From: Hyaloperonospora brassicae
Taxonomy: Eukaryota; Oomycota; Peronosporomycetes; Peronosporales; Peronosporaceae
Assembly: GCA_947650285.1 (NCBI GenBank)
Contig: CANTFL010000978.1
Coordinates: 20,331-84,330 of the forward strand
Direction: 5' to 3'
DNA length: 64,000 nt
A program made the translations under genes and the position numbers. The notes under the pieces were generated by a model, which saw only the letters and a program-made list of their open reading frames with translations, searched no databases and was not told the DNA's origin. The stretch's first letter is position 1, and each line of letters opens with the position of its first letter. This document shows positions 35,990 to 50,709 of the stretch, piece by piece.

Positions 35990-38900
35990 ATCGACTAATT
36001 AAAAGAGTGATCAACACTCCACCACATTAGTAAGAACCTAGTTGATATTATGACGCATTATTTAGGTTAATATTCACTACATGCAAGTGAATAAGTAAGT
36101 ATTGTATAGGTCGAATTTGAAATATGTGCTAAGAATCGGTGGACCATATGTCGTTTAACGTATAGCTTCTTGCATAACAAAGATGATATTAGTGACAACG
36201 TCGTGAGCTAATCCATCATAAAGGCCATTCAATTTGTTGTTGTTAATTATAAAGCTAATCTTTTTGCCAAGGTGGAAGCTGCGAGACGTAAAGCGCCTTT
36301 ACTACCACAGAGCGATGATATTGTTACACTACACGTAACTGTTAAAATCTTATTAGCAATATAATGAATAATTAGCGTTTTGGCTGTAATGATTTTAGAA
36401 TATTAATTTTGGAAGAGTTGTCATCGGTAGAGGATATTAAGGCTTACGAAGGTAAGATTCACAATATTTTAGTCCTTTGATCTGATCTTGAGCTGATCAT
36501 ATTTACACTCAAAAACGAGCCGTATCTTGAAGGAAGCGCAGTTGGACTTTTCTGATGCACGTTTGGGTTTGCCACCCTTAATGAACCTTTCAATATTTAT
36601 TATCCCTGGTTTGGGACTATTAGGTACGGTGTGTCATGACCCACCGTTTATCTTACCTCCTAATTGAGTTGTAAGTCATTCTATATCTCTTAATATTTTT
36701 GGACGTACTATGAGCTTCACGGCAGTGAGTTTGACAAAAGGAGAATGCGACGTCATCTACCACGTTTTTAGTGACAAGTTCGCGGCAGGAATGTAACAGG
36801 AGATCGAGTCTCCTCATTACATGCCTACGGTATGTGTCAGACAGCCGAAGAAAAAAGCGCATTTGTATGCTTATTTTTATCTAAACATTACCTCACTTCG
36901 TCACAAATGCCAATTTCTAGCGAGCTAATGCTTGAAAAATATTTGTGTTAATGTGATAAGCTCAGCGCTTTTAATTAAGTAGATAATTGATAACAATAGG
37001 TCATGCGAGCTAGAAATGTTACGCTGAAAGCGCTTAGTACTCCGAGAGTATGTATTGAAAGTGTCTCAGGATGGCTCACGGGTATCATACATCGCGATTA
37101 TTCGTCACCTTCTCGTAACGAATTTGTTGAGACCTTATCGAGGCTATGACAAAGCATATGTGCATATTGTTTTTTTCCATAGTTAGGTTAAAAATGGTCT
37201 TATCAATGTGGACAATTGTAAAGTTTTTTATTGATATATGATTAAGAACTTGCGCAAATAAACGTTACACTCCAATGCAAAAAATGTATTTCAACTGCTA
37301 TAGAGATTAAATATATGGGTTGCGTCAGAAAAATTGAAGCATTACAGCGAATATCGCTAAGGTAAATTGTTAATTTCGACTATCCATTTTAAGGTGTCAA
37401 TAGTGTTTGCGCGGCTCATTGTACTTGCCAAATACGTGCACAATCACCGGGGGTATACACAGCCACGACTTTTTACCTTCATGCACATATTATTTTGGAA
37501 TTGGAATACTGTATATGACACAACAAATGATGACGGGTAACCCGTAATTCAAAGTCTATATCAGGTCACGGTCTTCTCATTGATGCATCTAGTGCGGCCT
37601 TTGTGTCGTCTGTGACGCTTCTGCATTATATGAAGACTACACTCAGGTTTAAGCAGACAATGACATGCATATCGCTCTTTTTAATTTGATCTAGTTCATT
37701 GAGATTCTACACGATCTATCTAGCTTCTGAAAAAGCGATACATGCAATGACGAAGTAAAGATTAAATATTAAAAGTTCATTTACTTACCTACAATCTTTT
37801 TGTGATCGATACGATCGATATGAATTCGTTCATTGCGACACAGTTGCCTTATCTCGCTTACATAATTGCTTGTTGTCTTTTTTGAGTTAGCCTTTCATGT
37901 AATTTTGCGCTAAATTATTCTTCTAGTCAAAAAAATACATCGGCCAAAAAATTGTCGAACATGCCGTACTTTTATCTTGATCATAAATTCATTATGCCGT
38001 CGTTCGTAACGGATTATTGTGTAATGTGTCCACGATTAATTTTGTGGAGCTCTGCTACGTACGCTTAAAAGCGTGCAGTATAAAATTTCAAGCATTCAGT
38101 TATCGACATCTCTACTTGCAAGGCTCGTTTGTCATTACATCGGCCAAAACATGTAGTGCTACTGCACGAATGTTGAATATGCTAATTTTAGATTATATGC
38201 GATAACACTTTATCTTTTAATCGAAGAAAAACATATCGCTGCACTGATTTCCCCCTCGGCAGTGCAAAGAGCTGAGTTTCAATTAAGACAGCGATTTGTT
38301 GACCAAAGCTCAATTAATGAGTGAGCGCATATATGCGTACGGGTTAAACGTGTCAAAACGAGATACCTTCGAAATATGCGACTTCATTACTCGCTAGTTC
38401 ACCTGTGGTAACGAGGTGTTAAAAGTATTTTTGTTTGGAGCCGTGTATGGCATAATAAACCATATTTGGATGTAGAAACGGGTATTGTGCCATTTTGTTA
38501 AACGCTTGATGATGATAGCCTAGTCAGCGGCAGTGCCGATCCAATCGACGACGAAGGTACATATATTCTGAATATCATTGGATAAATTCGGTTACGCGGC
38601 TCATCTGAAAGAACTTGTCATTAACAAAGGTCCCGGGTTCACTATAAACTATTATTTATCTATATTCGAGGTGCTAGGCACCTAATTTGGCTTGTCTTTG
38701 GTATGACACGCGCAGAATGATACTACATAAAGTAATCAATTGCCTCATTATTGATACCATACGCAGTATATTCCTAAATGTCTACAGACCTAAAGTTTTA
38801 GTTGCGTTTTACAATTCCGCGTACGTATTTAACAGCTCCACTCAGATCTATGTGAGCGGCCGTTATTATCCTCGCAATCCGGTAGTGCTTCCGCTGACTG

Positions 38901-41900
38901 GTTCTACACTAATGGGGAGAGATGAACGCTCGGCTTGCTGATATCAGCTGTATTATTTACCAAATTAGACATCATAGTCTCTAATCGCGATTAATAATCC
39001 TATGGTATGTGCGTGATGCACTTTTATAGTAAAGTCTCTCTTGATTACTATAGCTGGAACCACAAAATAATAATCAAATACAAAAATTATTGAATAGCAG
39101 ACTTAGGGGGGTAGAATTGAATCGAAAGGTGCTACATGTTGTCATAATAGCGTTTCGATATAAATCTCGCACATGAGCTTGCAGATGAAGCGGTTCGGTG
39201 TGGCAGCAGTAAGCGAGAGGTAACCGGTTCGATATCCGGTGACTGCAGTAAAATGATAGGGCCTTCAAGTTCTGGTCTGCCGGGGCTCACCAGCACTATC
39301 CTGCCAGGCAGTGGCGCCTTCCACTTAAGATAAGGGTAGGCTCTTTATATTACTTATGATTTAATTAGAAACGCACGACTAGACAATAGTAATGCGCCAA
39401 TGACGATTAATAAAACCAGTTATCAGGGATGATCATAAGATGCAGGATGAAGCGGAAAAAATTCAGCAAAAAACCCTTAAGAAAGAAAGGCTGTATACTT
39501 TTGAAGGGGTCCCTCGGCAGTAGTTTATAATATACGTATGGCGAAAAATCTTTGGCTTCGATATCAAAATAAAGGATAATTTATTTAACTTGGCCTGGGC
39601 CCAATTTGGGACTTAAATCATTATTAATTGAGGGTGTTTCTTCGATATAAAAATATAAATTACGGAGACTCTATTGCATCATGAAAATTATTTGGGAGAT
39701 TTCGATATTATGCTAAGGCCGAGGTATTCCTAAATTGGATGAGGTAAAATACCAAGTATACATGAATGATAAAAACCTAAATACCCAAGTAGTGCGGACT
39801 GTATTTTTAATAAAAATGCGTCCGCGCTTTTACGAATAATTAACGGTCATGACTAAGGGATGGCCAAGATACACGCTTCATATATCGGAAAGCTGCGCAC
39901 ACATGTAGTGCTTACTTTGGGTTATTATCATAATATCAGAATGAAAATTGTGAATGCAAATGCTCTCTCGCTGATATAAGTGTCTGAAAAATATACATTA
40001 TAGTTTTGATATCCAGATAAACCTTTATAATTTTTAAGCTGCGCTAGGGCTTCAATACGGTTTTCGAACCACTTAATTGATTCACTGTCTCGCATCCACG
40101 TTCAAAATCGTGCGTCAAATCGATAATACTTTGAAGAAGATCAGCATAGAAATCTTAAAAATGCCTCTCCCTCAGCCTATTGATTCGATGAGTAAATGAA
40201 AAGTCTGTGTCATGTGATCAAGCGCCTGAAACTATGTCTTCGTAATGGCGAATACTGTATACTCAGAAAATTTGCGTTAGTTCCCTAAATCTTAGAGCTT
40301 TGGGTTACGGTAGAATACGTTGTAAAAAGGTTGAATTCTCACTTGACGTAATCAAAAGCCGTGTTAGCGATGTCTTGCGACAGAAGGCGCCTCTCACTAA
40401 TGAGTGATCGTGTCGATTAATCCACATCATCATACCTTGACTGGAACCAATGATGATAGATTGGAATCACTATTTTGCTCTTATTCGTAAGTTAAACTCC
40501 TCGAGTTTGACATATCGCTACCGAGCTCCATCAACTTTTGGCCTCCGGATTGACAAATTAATAGTGATTGTAATTCAAGATACAGAAATAGTCTAATTTG
40601 CCGCAAGATCTGAGAGACTACATATTGTGCAATCTCCGAAAACGGTGAGGTCAATGAAAGAAGCGTAAATAATCTTTATGTCCGTTTCTCTCTCGTATGC
40701 AATGTAGGAAACTGGTTCCATGGACTATGATAGTCCACAACGTGCATGATCAGTAAGTTTAGCAATTTTGATCCTTCAGCTCACGCTGTGATGTCAGAAG
40801 TCGCTCGCGTAGAGCTTAGCGTGCAGATGTTTTGTTCGATTTGTTTGCCTAGAATACTATGGATCATCTTGCCTCTTGTCGGTCTGCGAAATGTCGAAAC
40901 AAAGTGATAAAGATGATTATATATATATATATACGATGTCCATCTTGCAGGCATTCAATATTACTAGGCCGTTAACTAATTTAAATGTATATGCTGGCGA
41001 TACAACATGTCACAGTTGATCATCGAAGCCTTTTGTATCAGTTCTCAGCTCAACGTCGTGCAATTTACCCAGCTCTGCCAGCGAATCTGCTGCATCTTGT
41101 TTCGGAACGAAATTTGGTGATCGAGGTAGTCTTCATTGTCCATCATTTCCTTCTATGAATACTCTTAAAAGCCTGCGACTCGTCGCCAGGTGTAATTATC
41201 TAACTGTTGATGTAAACGCAACCGTGAGGTCATCCTGTATTTTATTTCCTACCTACTTGGAGGATATGAGACGCTTGTTGGTCGTTTAAATCGACAAAGT
41301 AGGTATGGGCGGGGTGTAATATGTGTACACTTTCGTAGAACATTCACAGCATATACGCAAGTGAACTTTGTGCTGTATTATATATATGTAAACTACGTAC
41401 TTTTACACGAAAAGGACACCTCGACATACACACAGAGTGATGCTTATCAAGTTTTTTACCAGTAAGAAATAAAATGTACGCTTGAAGGCTTCGAAGTGAT
41501 TTTACGCCGTAAAAGCATCGACTTTCCATCCATTAGCTTCGATTACCTATTTAAGGTATACTTGTCAGCAACCAGTGTTGTTGATTCTTGATATAGTTGC
41601 TTTTGAGCTTGGTGAATGTTTAGGTCTAAATGCATGGTTTTACGAACATAATCGACTCTCACATTCGTTTTTATGAAAGTAGATGACGTAATGAGTCGTT
41701 TATCTGCAGTTCGTGACTCTAAGCGTCATCGTTCGTTGAGATGGTAAAACCTTACTTCTACTTCAATCAGGTGGATCATTACATGTATGACTTCCTACGG
41801 CAAGGATCTGCTGTAGCTCCGATACGTGTAATGTGTCTTGTGACCAACAATATAGCGTAAATTGACGGCTTACACTTTTGGTACGAGATCAATAGAGTAT

Positions 41901-44900
41901 GAGGTACGGAAGCATCTGATATCAGGCATGGCTTTAATTAATAGCTGGTCGATATGAAGCAGCCTATCTGAAAAGTATATTGCCTCAATCCAGCAGGATA
42001 GCTAATTTGAAAGAATATCTTTGGCGATGTAGTAATATTGTCGCGCTTAGGATTGAGAAACCGTATTGACCAAGTAATATACTAAAACAATGAATCGGCA
42101 ATACCGAAATGGTTGGCCTAATAGTTGCGTCCACGAAAGGGATTATCTTGATTTTGCGTATACCACCACTTAAGACATCTTTACCAAGTAAGGTCGCTTG
42201 GCTTTAAGATACGGACCTTTCATGCGAAACGTTGTTTAAAGCAGCTCACGTACCGATCTGACAGTATGGATGTTTCTGTGGGGTGCTTGCAGCCAAAGTT
42301 AGCAAGCCAGACAAATTCTTGTATACAATAGGCTTTACATTCTGATATGGTGCATTGTATGTAGTCACGTTTAAATTAGAATGCCAAACAATTATATGAC
42401 TCAGATTCTTTGGCCATGATGCTGCTCCGTGAGACGCCGACGATGTGTTTTAACCGACTGTGTATAATGTAAGCCAGGCAGGTGCAGGTGTAGACCACGA
42501 AACCAAGGACAAGCTTCTTCTTTTTCTTTTAGGTGTGCGTCTTTTAAGTGTATTGTCATCACAATCTAACAAGGTAAATTACCAAATATGCTTCCTCGTG
42601 TGCAGACGATACATCTTGACATCCGTAAAGATACTTACAAGTTTCACGCACTGCCGACGACAGAGACATGCACATCCCTAATACCCCACTAGCAGGGAGA
42701 CACGCGCGCACGTGCAGGAATATATACCGAGTATACACGAGGAGCGGGGGAAATACCGGGTAAGGTTATGTTTAACCCGAGAATCTCGAAGTAGTTTGGT
42801 AGAAGTTTGGAACTGACATCCTGGCCTAAAATGTAAGACGTATACTGGAAAACTCTCGACGCGGCTTTAGACAGAGGCGAACATCATTGCTCCGACAAAA
42901 AAATAACCTCTGAGTATCCGCCGACCTGTCTTCGCCGAAGTCTAATGACTTATTATGGCTTAAATTTTCGTTTTGACACCAAAGAATTAGCTAGCTCGTG
43001 CTCGCCAAAAATTGCGTCAATCGCTCCGAAGAATCTTCCACCCACAGCCTTTGGAGAACTTAACATCAAGGCAGTAATTCATGTCCAGTGGTTGTGCCGT
43101 TACACCGAATCAACCCGAATAAGGTGCTTTGGGGTCATCTGCTCTTTCATATTGCAAAGCGGTATAGGTCACTATTTGGCGTGATGGACGAGTTATAAAA
43201 ATATCTGCGATTAAGTTTTATTCCGAAGCGGATGATTTTGAGCGCGTTGCAGAAGGGGGGGGTTCATGCCCCGTCACTCCCAGGATTTCGGTCTTCACGC
43301 ATCGCGATCTACGCGGGTTATGATGCTTGGATTTTATATTGTACCTTAAGGAGAAGTTAATTGTGAATTCACATCCAAATGTGGAGCTTATGTCTTAGAA
43401 CATCGCTGAGAAAAATTCGATCCTCGAAACTTGAATAAAAAAAATTGAGCGACAAAATGATTTCTTCAGCCGGGAATCTGTTGTGGTGTTTTAAGCGGAA
43501 GCTTTTTGTCACCAATATGATACAAATGAAAACCGTTATTTTGAATCAGTCATCCTATACGAGACGGGATGAATTCTTTTTGTATTTTGCGGGATTAGTC
43601 TACATCGCTTGTGTTTTTGATGCAATGGAGCGCGATGATAATAGTAGGTCTTCAATACATGATACGGCAGTCGGTAGAAATTTTTTGCGCTATTGATTCA
43701 GGACGATTCATATTTCAGTGGCGGCTCGCACAGTTCAAAATTTTTAGGGGTCCATTGTGTCCTGTACAGTAACATCTGTGATCTCGTATGCTATTACACG
43801 GCTCCTATTATCATGGTATTAAATTTTTAGTAACGATATCAAAATCAGAGTCCATTTTTTATTTATGTAGTTATTCTGGCACATGTGAACCTCCAAAAAA
43901 AACTGTCTTACCATTTCCAGCACTTTTATACGCGTCCCTGGATTTGATTTGCTACTCGTCTTAGTACTCGAGTGCCAAGCGAGGTTGGAGCAAGGCATAT
44001 TATACGTTTATAACCACCACTAATTCGTCGATATGCCAATTTTTTGTTCAGCTTATCAGTAGTTTGACTTTTAAGTAATTAGACGTTGCACGTCGGCCGT
44101 TGCATAAATCTATATGGGCGATTACTCTGACGTCGAAAAAGGAAGAGTTCAAGGCGGGTTAATACAAGGTTTTCCTCGAATTATTGTTTCGCAGGCACAC
44201 ACCCGAAACAGGATATCGGATTAAGACTTTCGCGTCTCCTCCTGATGGTGGACCGGTTGCGTGTTTAGGTGCTCCTCACACCAGTGGTCCGTCTACAAAG
44301 AGGTGGTTTGAATCTAGTGCGACAAATAAAATAGCGAGCTACAATTCCTACAATATATTTATTATATCCAACGTAGGGACCTATCTAAACGCCGCCGCGA
44401 CATTGTCAGTCGAACAATGCTAAAAGTTCTCACATTCGCCTGAACCGAATCTCCATTTGATGCTAAGAGATACATATCTAGCACGTTTATAACAAAATTT
44501 AAACCGTATAATGCCACATTTTAAACCAAAGGGAAAACGGCCTCGACCCAATTTAAGTCGCCAATCTCCGCTTCTTGCAATTCAATTAACCGCACACGGA
44601 GGCGGTTTGTAAATTAGATTATCTGCTATATGTTATTCACTAGGTCGCCGCGGTAACATCAACAATGGAAGCATGTGTTATTTATTTCTTCGAGCTCATT
44701 AAAAGAGGTGGCGATTGCATTATTTTTATCGCAAGTTTTAGACGCATATAGAGCGGTTGAGGAAACATTAGTTGACAGCCGTTGAGAAAAGGAAGCTGCT
44801 GACACCAAGAAAGCTTATTAAATAATAAGCTTATGCTCAGGCAGTTGAAGTGGAAATCATTAATTAAAACTTGGTTATGCAATATCTTTTCACTCGAAGA

Positions 44901-47900
44901 CGTCAGAAGGGAATTGATGAGAATGGATAAAGAATACCGCTCCGCAGGTGCGGCGACGATCCGTGTAATTGCGGTGCAACGATCCGAATTAAATCCTTAA
45001 ATTAATAAGATGCCCATTGGCAATGATTACACAAATAGTGGCCAGTCAGCATGGTCAAAATTCTGAGATCTGCGACCCCTCCAATCAATATGACTGCTGA
45101 GCTGGCAAATTAAACACTTAGCGGAGTCTAGATACAATTCTACACTTGTTGGCTTCCTATGTAGCCGCCAACGGGGCTTTGGAAAGATGTCGACTGCGGC
45201 AACATGTCAGAAAATGCTCATTGTTGCTATGACTTACTATCCGACTCCATCCGATATGACACCGTCGTGCCTATTATTTTTGGACGGGCCCCGCACTAGG
45301 AATATCGGAGATTATGTGGCGGCAAGTAAAAATAAATTTAGGAACACAATGTGCCTGGATGATGAGACCGGGAGAAATAAAGATTCTTTTTCTGCGTCGC
45401 TATTTATACCTAGAGGGGCTAGATACGACAATCAAAGAATTGCTATAGTCCTCATAATAATTAATATCAGACTAAAACGAAAGTAATTAAATTACGACAA
45501 CACGTTCAATCGATAGGCAGGAGAATCCGTGTACACAAGTATCGTATTTATCCCCGAAAGACCACTTCTGCACTCTAGGAAATCACGGTCATTACTTACT
45601 TAAAATAAGAGCTTGCAAGGTTCTAGACACGGTATCTGCTTTGTTAGCGGCTGTAGCAATTCTGGAGAGCACGAAACCAATTTTAGCAAACATTTCTGCA
45701 AAGTGGAGGTAGTTCAGCGAGCACAAAGTAGAATCTGCACTACCGGCTACAATACAGTTGGTTTAAAAGGCCATATCGCGTAAATTAACTCGTTTGAGAT
45801 TTTATTATTGGCTCGCGATTGTGAAGTTCAGTACCTGGTAACTTACTCCGACTTGATACCAGGAGTAATCCTGCGCGAGTTCGTTAATTATATCGACAAT
45901 GAAGCTAAACTGTATGGGATCCGTCAGCATACAACACATGCTTATGATAGTCTTCGAGGCCTTTTTACGAGTTGTTCACGACGACAAATAAACGTTTGAT
46001 CAATATTCATGACGATCGATCAACAACATTTAACGATGGCAACATTAAGACGAATCATATCCTGATCTGCTGTGTGCAAATGTCGTCAAACTGCTTTCTA
46101 GCTTGGAACATTTAGGTCCCTCATATCATGCGTGTATTACTACTAAAGCTCGCATTCGTTTTGCATGATAAAAATGTGGTGATGCCAAAGATTAAGAATG
46201 TGGTATTACACCTTTTTCAACGGGGTGCGCGCGGCTGTCTTCGGTATGATTTTAAACATCCTAATTGGCTCCCGGCAGTTGTCTTTATCGTCATAGTGGG
46301 TCATAGGTCCTGAAAACCATGTGTTAAGTGCGGCTCGGCTCTGTTAGAGGCTATATTAAACGACCCTCTCATTCTTTACCCACAGAGCGAATCAGTTTGG
46401 TCGACGAGGCTGAGATTTCTCCAACTAAACTTACAAATGCATACAATCTCCGACGCAGCCGTAAAAAATATTTTTAAATGTCCCATTAGTCTCGTCAAAC
46501 AGCGTCGGCCTCCTTAGTAGATAGTCGCGGGAGTCTTTTGAAGCCGGGGAACTGCGCAACGAGAGTTAATCTATCGTCAGCGTGAAGCTGGGGATGCTAT
46601 ATACTTGGTCCTTTTACAGTAAATGCTGGTCACTCTTTATGTGTCAATATGTCTGTGAAAACTTAACAACTCCACCTAAGAATTTGTGAAAAGCCCAAAC
46701 GCTCGATGTGGTTTGCATCAGAGCACATTCGTAGAGAAGAGGCTAATTGTTTTCCTACTAATTATTTAATACTTTTGTCGATCTATGGGCCGAGGGCCAT
46801 AGGACACCGCATTGAACGTCTATTCAGATTTTTATTCTGTGCTTTAACTTTTTTGTTGCTAACGTTTGTACCCCTTGTTATAATAATTAGAGAGAGTCGT
46901 TTACGAGAGGCTTCTTTTTCATCTCCTGAGATGCTCATACCCCTTCTTCTAAGAAGGGGAACTCAGCTGCACCTAAGTGCGGCAAACCAACCGATCTTTC
47001 TTCTCAATTTCATGCAGGCCTTATTCTGGAAAGCTGAATAATTTTCGCGGTCAGGCGCATCTTAGCAAAGATCTTGAAGATTAAAATATAGCTAGTAGAA
47101 GAAATCAAAGCTGTGTAATATTTCTATGCGGCGGAGCACAGTTTTTTCTTAATTTGCCAGACGGTGGATTGGCTACGTCACGACTTGATAGGTGATCTTT
47201 GAGCTCTCTACATTCTGATAGCGTTAGAGACATTTATCTGTCGTGACGTGTTTCATTAATTATAACAATACAATATGGATCAGGATATAAGGACCACGTC
47301 ATGTTGTGCGCCTACGTAAGCCGAGGAGGTTTAATTCGATGCCAGGATGCACACACGCGATACCGTACAGCGATTTAGCGGTCATTGATCTGGCACAGCT
47401 TTAAGCGGACAAAACAGTTTCTGTATCAACGTCAAACTTATAAAAGAATTGGATGATAGACGATTAGTGGAATTACTGGATGATCTGGCTTTGTAAAGTC
47501 CTTTAGCGACTACCAAAACCGCGCGACAAGGCTTGACAAGGCGATATAGTCATCGACTGAGCTGCCTGCATAATCATATCCATCAGGTTCTATTGTGGAA
47601 CGTACAGAAGATACATTACCAGAGGAGGCTCAAGGGAGATGCGACCAGTCTATCCACGCTGGTATTACAGCAGACCTTTGGCGTAGTTTTTGGGGGTGTC
47701 AAAGATTATGCCAGAGCTAAAAGATCGAGCGATTGATTATCTAGCACAAAAATCCTGCATGCAAAATAGCTCTGCTTATCTACAACCGATTATCGACAAA
47801 AGATCCCGACGATATAAACTTTTTCTGAGTGGAAAAGCAAAATTCGGGTCGACACGAAATCGGAATTGGCAGATAAAGTGGACAGCGGGTAGGAGCGTAT

Positions 47901-50345
47901 CATGACTCAATATAATGCTTGTCCCGAATATACTGCCGCATTTATTGCTAAATCCTTTATTCCAGATAGTTTGATAGCTAAATCGTGACGCCAATCATTT
48001 ATAAAGACTATTTGAGTGCGTCTTTGTAGAGGGTCAAATGTATAAGGCCGCTGCGCGTGATGATATCAACATCTATTGTACAGATATTACGCAAAGGCGC
48101 TGGCGCCTGTTTTAGTGCATTGTAAAACAATTACTTAAAGCGGATCGTGTTACCAGCGCCGTTTCGTTATATCGACCATTCAGTGTATGAAAAAATAATA
48201 TTTTCGCCTTGCCTATGAATCATCGCCGAGTCGCGTAACCCAAAATCGACTACAATTTATATAAGATGATCCTATCGTTCCGGTGTGGTCGATGCTGGTG
48301 CAACCCGTTCCAGAAGCAGACGGTGGTTACGCTCAAATCGATCGATTCACGCTGCTCGTATGATCGTCGCGGCGGTACGCAAAACAGACACTTATTACAG
48401 TAATCTGCATGGAGTTTTTGTTCGGTTTTTAGTATATTCCCAGCACACGACACGTTGCAACGTCCCATATCTATTTATGACGCTAGAATGGCTTGTATGT
48501 TTGCTTTGCTAAGTATATGTGAGGGTATAATTACAACGCAACACGACCAGCCCGTTTCTTTCAGAAAAGGTTTGCTCACGTCGACGTGCAGTAAACGGCA
48601 ACCCTTGAAAAAAAACACCCTTAAACAGTCTCTTATGATTATATCCCCCAAACGTGTACACCAGGCTTCATAAGAGGAAGGTATTTGCGAGTACATCTCA
48701 CAGCAAGGAGCGACATACTGGGTTTATAATTTCGATTTAAGCTGACGACACTGCTGTAAACCTGCTCTATCGGATTTCGGGAACGCCAAATGTAAATCTT
48801 CTCGATGATTGAGCTAGCGTGTTAGGTCTCGGGACATTGCGGGCGAATATAATGTTCATTGGCCTGTGCCTTGTGGAAAAAGTTAATTTCTGATATCTTG
48901 TGGCCTCACTCTGCAGTCAGCTAGATACTCTTGCAGAAATCTAGGTGTTTTGTTGGAACAGCATGATGCGGTATTGATAACTGGAAGAAGTTTATACGTT
49001 TCTTATGGAGACAGCTTGTACTATCTCGAGAGGAGTTTTACCCTGTGAAAAGCAAGATTTACATGCCAGTACCATTTCGATGCTAAAAAATAAACTCCTT
49101 CTCGCGGCACTGTTAACCTCCTCCCGATGTTTTTCCTAATTCACAGATCAATTAGACACATTTTATGAGGCATTTGTGATGACAAAAGGTCTGACTTCAT
49201 ATTACTTATCAGTGTTGAACTACCGATTCAGTACAGCGGGCTAGCGGTGCCGTATGTTCGAATGAAAAAACGACGACTATGGCGGTGATAGAAGCTGAAC
49301 AGTGTACAGCTACTGGTATTATATGATCTTCATTAATAGGTGATCTTTTATGGAACTCTCATGAGTCCAGTTTATCTTACATCATACTTGATTGGACCGG
49401 AGACAATCACATTTAATGTAGATCGGCTCTATACTAGATCCATATTAAATTAGGGGTATTTCAGCAGCGCGACATGACCGTTAAGGTGTGGTCAAGTAGG
49501 TCTGCCGAAGTGACATTTCTTTTACATCGATAGCCGAGGCCGACTATGAGGACAAATTTATTGTCATCATCAAATTTTACCACCGAGATGGGTGCTGAAG
49601 TGACCACATTAGCAGATCTAAAACATAGGTGGATATTACACATCACACTCAAGGATATGTCGTGGACGATAGTAGACTGGGCCAGGCATTTGACTCGAGC
49701 GGAGCTGAATTCGCGAGGGGTCAGAATTAGCTTGGCGACACAATGGTCTTAACGAATAGTTATAGTGGTATTTTCTTCCTCTTGCTCACGCGTGATATGG
49801 CGAACCCAATCTATGGCGATGCAGAGGTACTTATGGATCGTTTTACTTCGCCCTTCTCTGCAAATTTCCATCGCTAATATAACGAAAACTTAATCCGGGG
49901 CTATAGATTGCGTACTCGACATAAGTGCACTATTTTCATGACTGGAGCCTCACTGGTTTCGGTGCATTGCTGATCTTTTTCGATATAAACGTCAGATGCG
50001 GAATGAAAAGAGAATTGTCGATGTCGGAATGTAATATTGCCGCGTCTAGGATCAGTAAGACTTCTGTTTATGTTGATGCTCATAATGCTCTCGAGAGAAT
50101 TGTACACTTTGGGACTGAAAGTCGGCGATGGCATCCCACCTGCAAAAAATCAAACCGACTTTGTCAAACAATGTTGCAAGGTACATATATTTCATACACT
50201 GTCCTGCAAAAGCAAAGAAAAGCGGATAGTAATCATTTTATTTCGTTCGAAATAACGAATTTGCATCAAGGTACACATCGGTTGGTAACCGACGCTATAT
50301 GAGCTTTAAACGAGGTTTGAAGTCTTATTAATTCTGATACTAGAT
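35990..50345. other. Long region without recognisable genes
   Basis: About 14 kb. Scattered frames of 60-111 codons show no motif I recognise. The longest is 46706-47041 plus, 111 codons, with one hydrophobic stretch (FLFCALTFLLLTFVPLVIII) that could span a membrane; it has no family match and could be chance. Overlapping plus frames at 47533-47905 and a frame at 45187-45486 are likewise unassigned. A short AT dinucleotide run lies at about 40917-40933. The region is probably old repeat sequence decayed beyond reading. Confidence 0.4.
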
Positions 50346-50709
50346 ACCGTATAATTTGTTAAGGGATGATGTGTGTCATCCATTAAATATTATATCTATG
50401 AGATGTATTAATTAAAATAATAGTGTATAGATTAGGCACGTTTAGACTGAGGTGTTCTGTAAGATATCAACAAATAAGGTTTAGTTCCTCTTTGGATCTA
50501 TCTGAGACACGTGTCTTCTAAAGGCGTCTTTAATTATTAGAAAGTCAAGTCTGCATAAGTCACAGACTCGTTAGCACATTGTGGAGTCGATTCACTGAAT
50601 CGATAAGGTCTCTTGAACAAGGACCTGGAGATGTAATCTCGTTGACTCATTGAGTCGGGATCTTGTAAATAGCTGCTTTGCTCACTGAGCACATAAAGCT
50701 TTCTTCTGT
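50346..50709 (+). repeat. Left direct repeat (5' LTR) of the 9.6-kb element
   Basis: 364 bp, equal in length to 59625-59988, with five substitutions that I can count. It contains five short perfect palindromes or hairpins between 50505 and 50691. An internal TGTTAAGGG at 50357 would suit an LTR start, but identity with the right copy begins 11 bases earlier, so the exact end is uncertain. Confidence 0.92.

Noticed and set aside
39205..39250. tRNA-like B box (ggttcgatatcc)
   Set aside because: The flanking arms do not fold into a tRNA, and the nearest A-box-like string is too close.
40917..40933. AT dinucleotide run as an origin or promoter
   Set aside because: Too short and without any neighbouring gene or motif.
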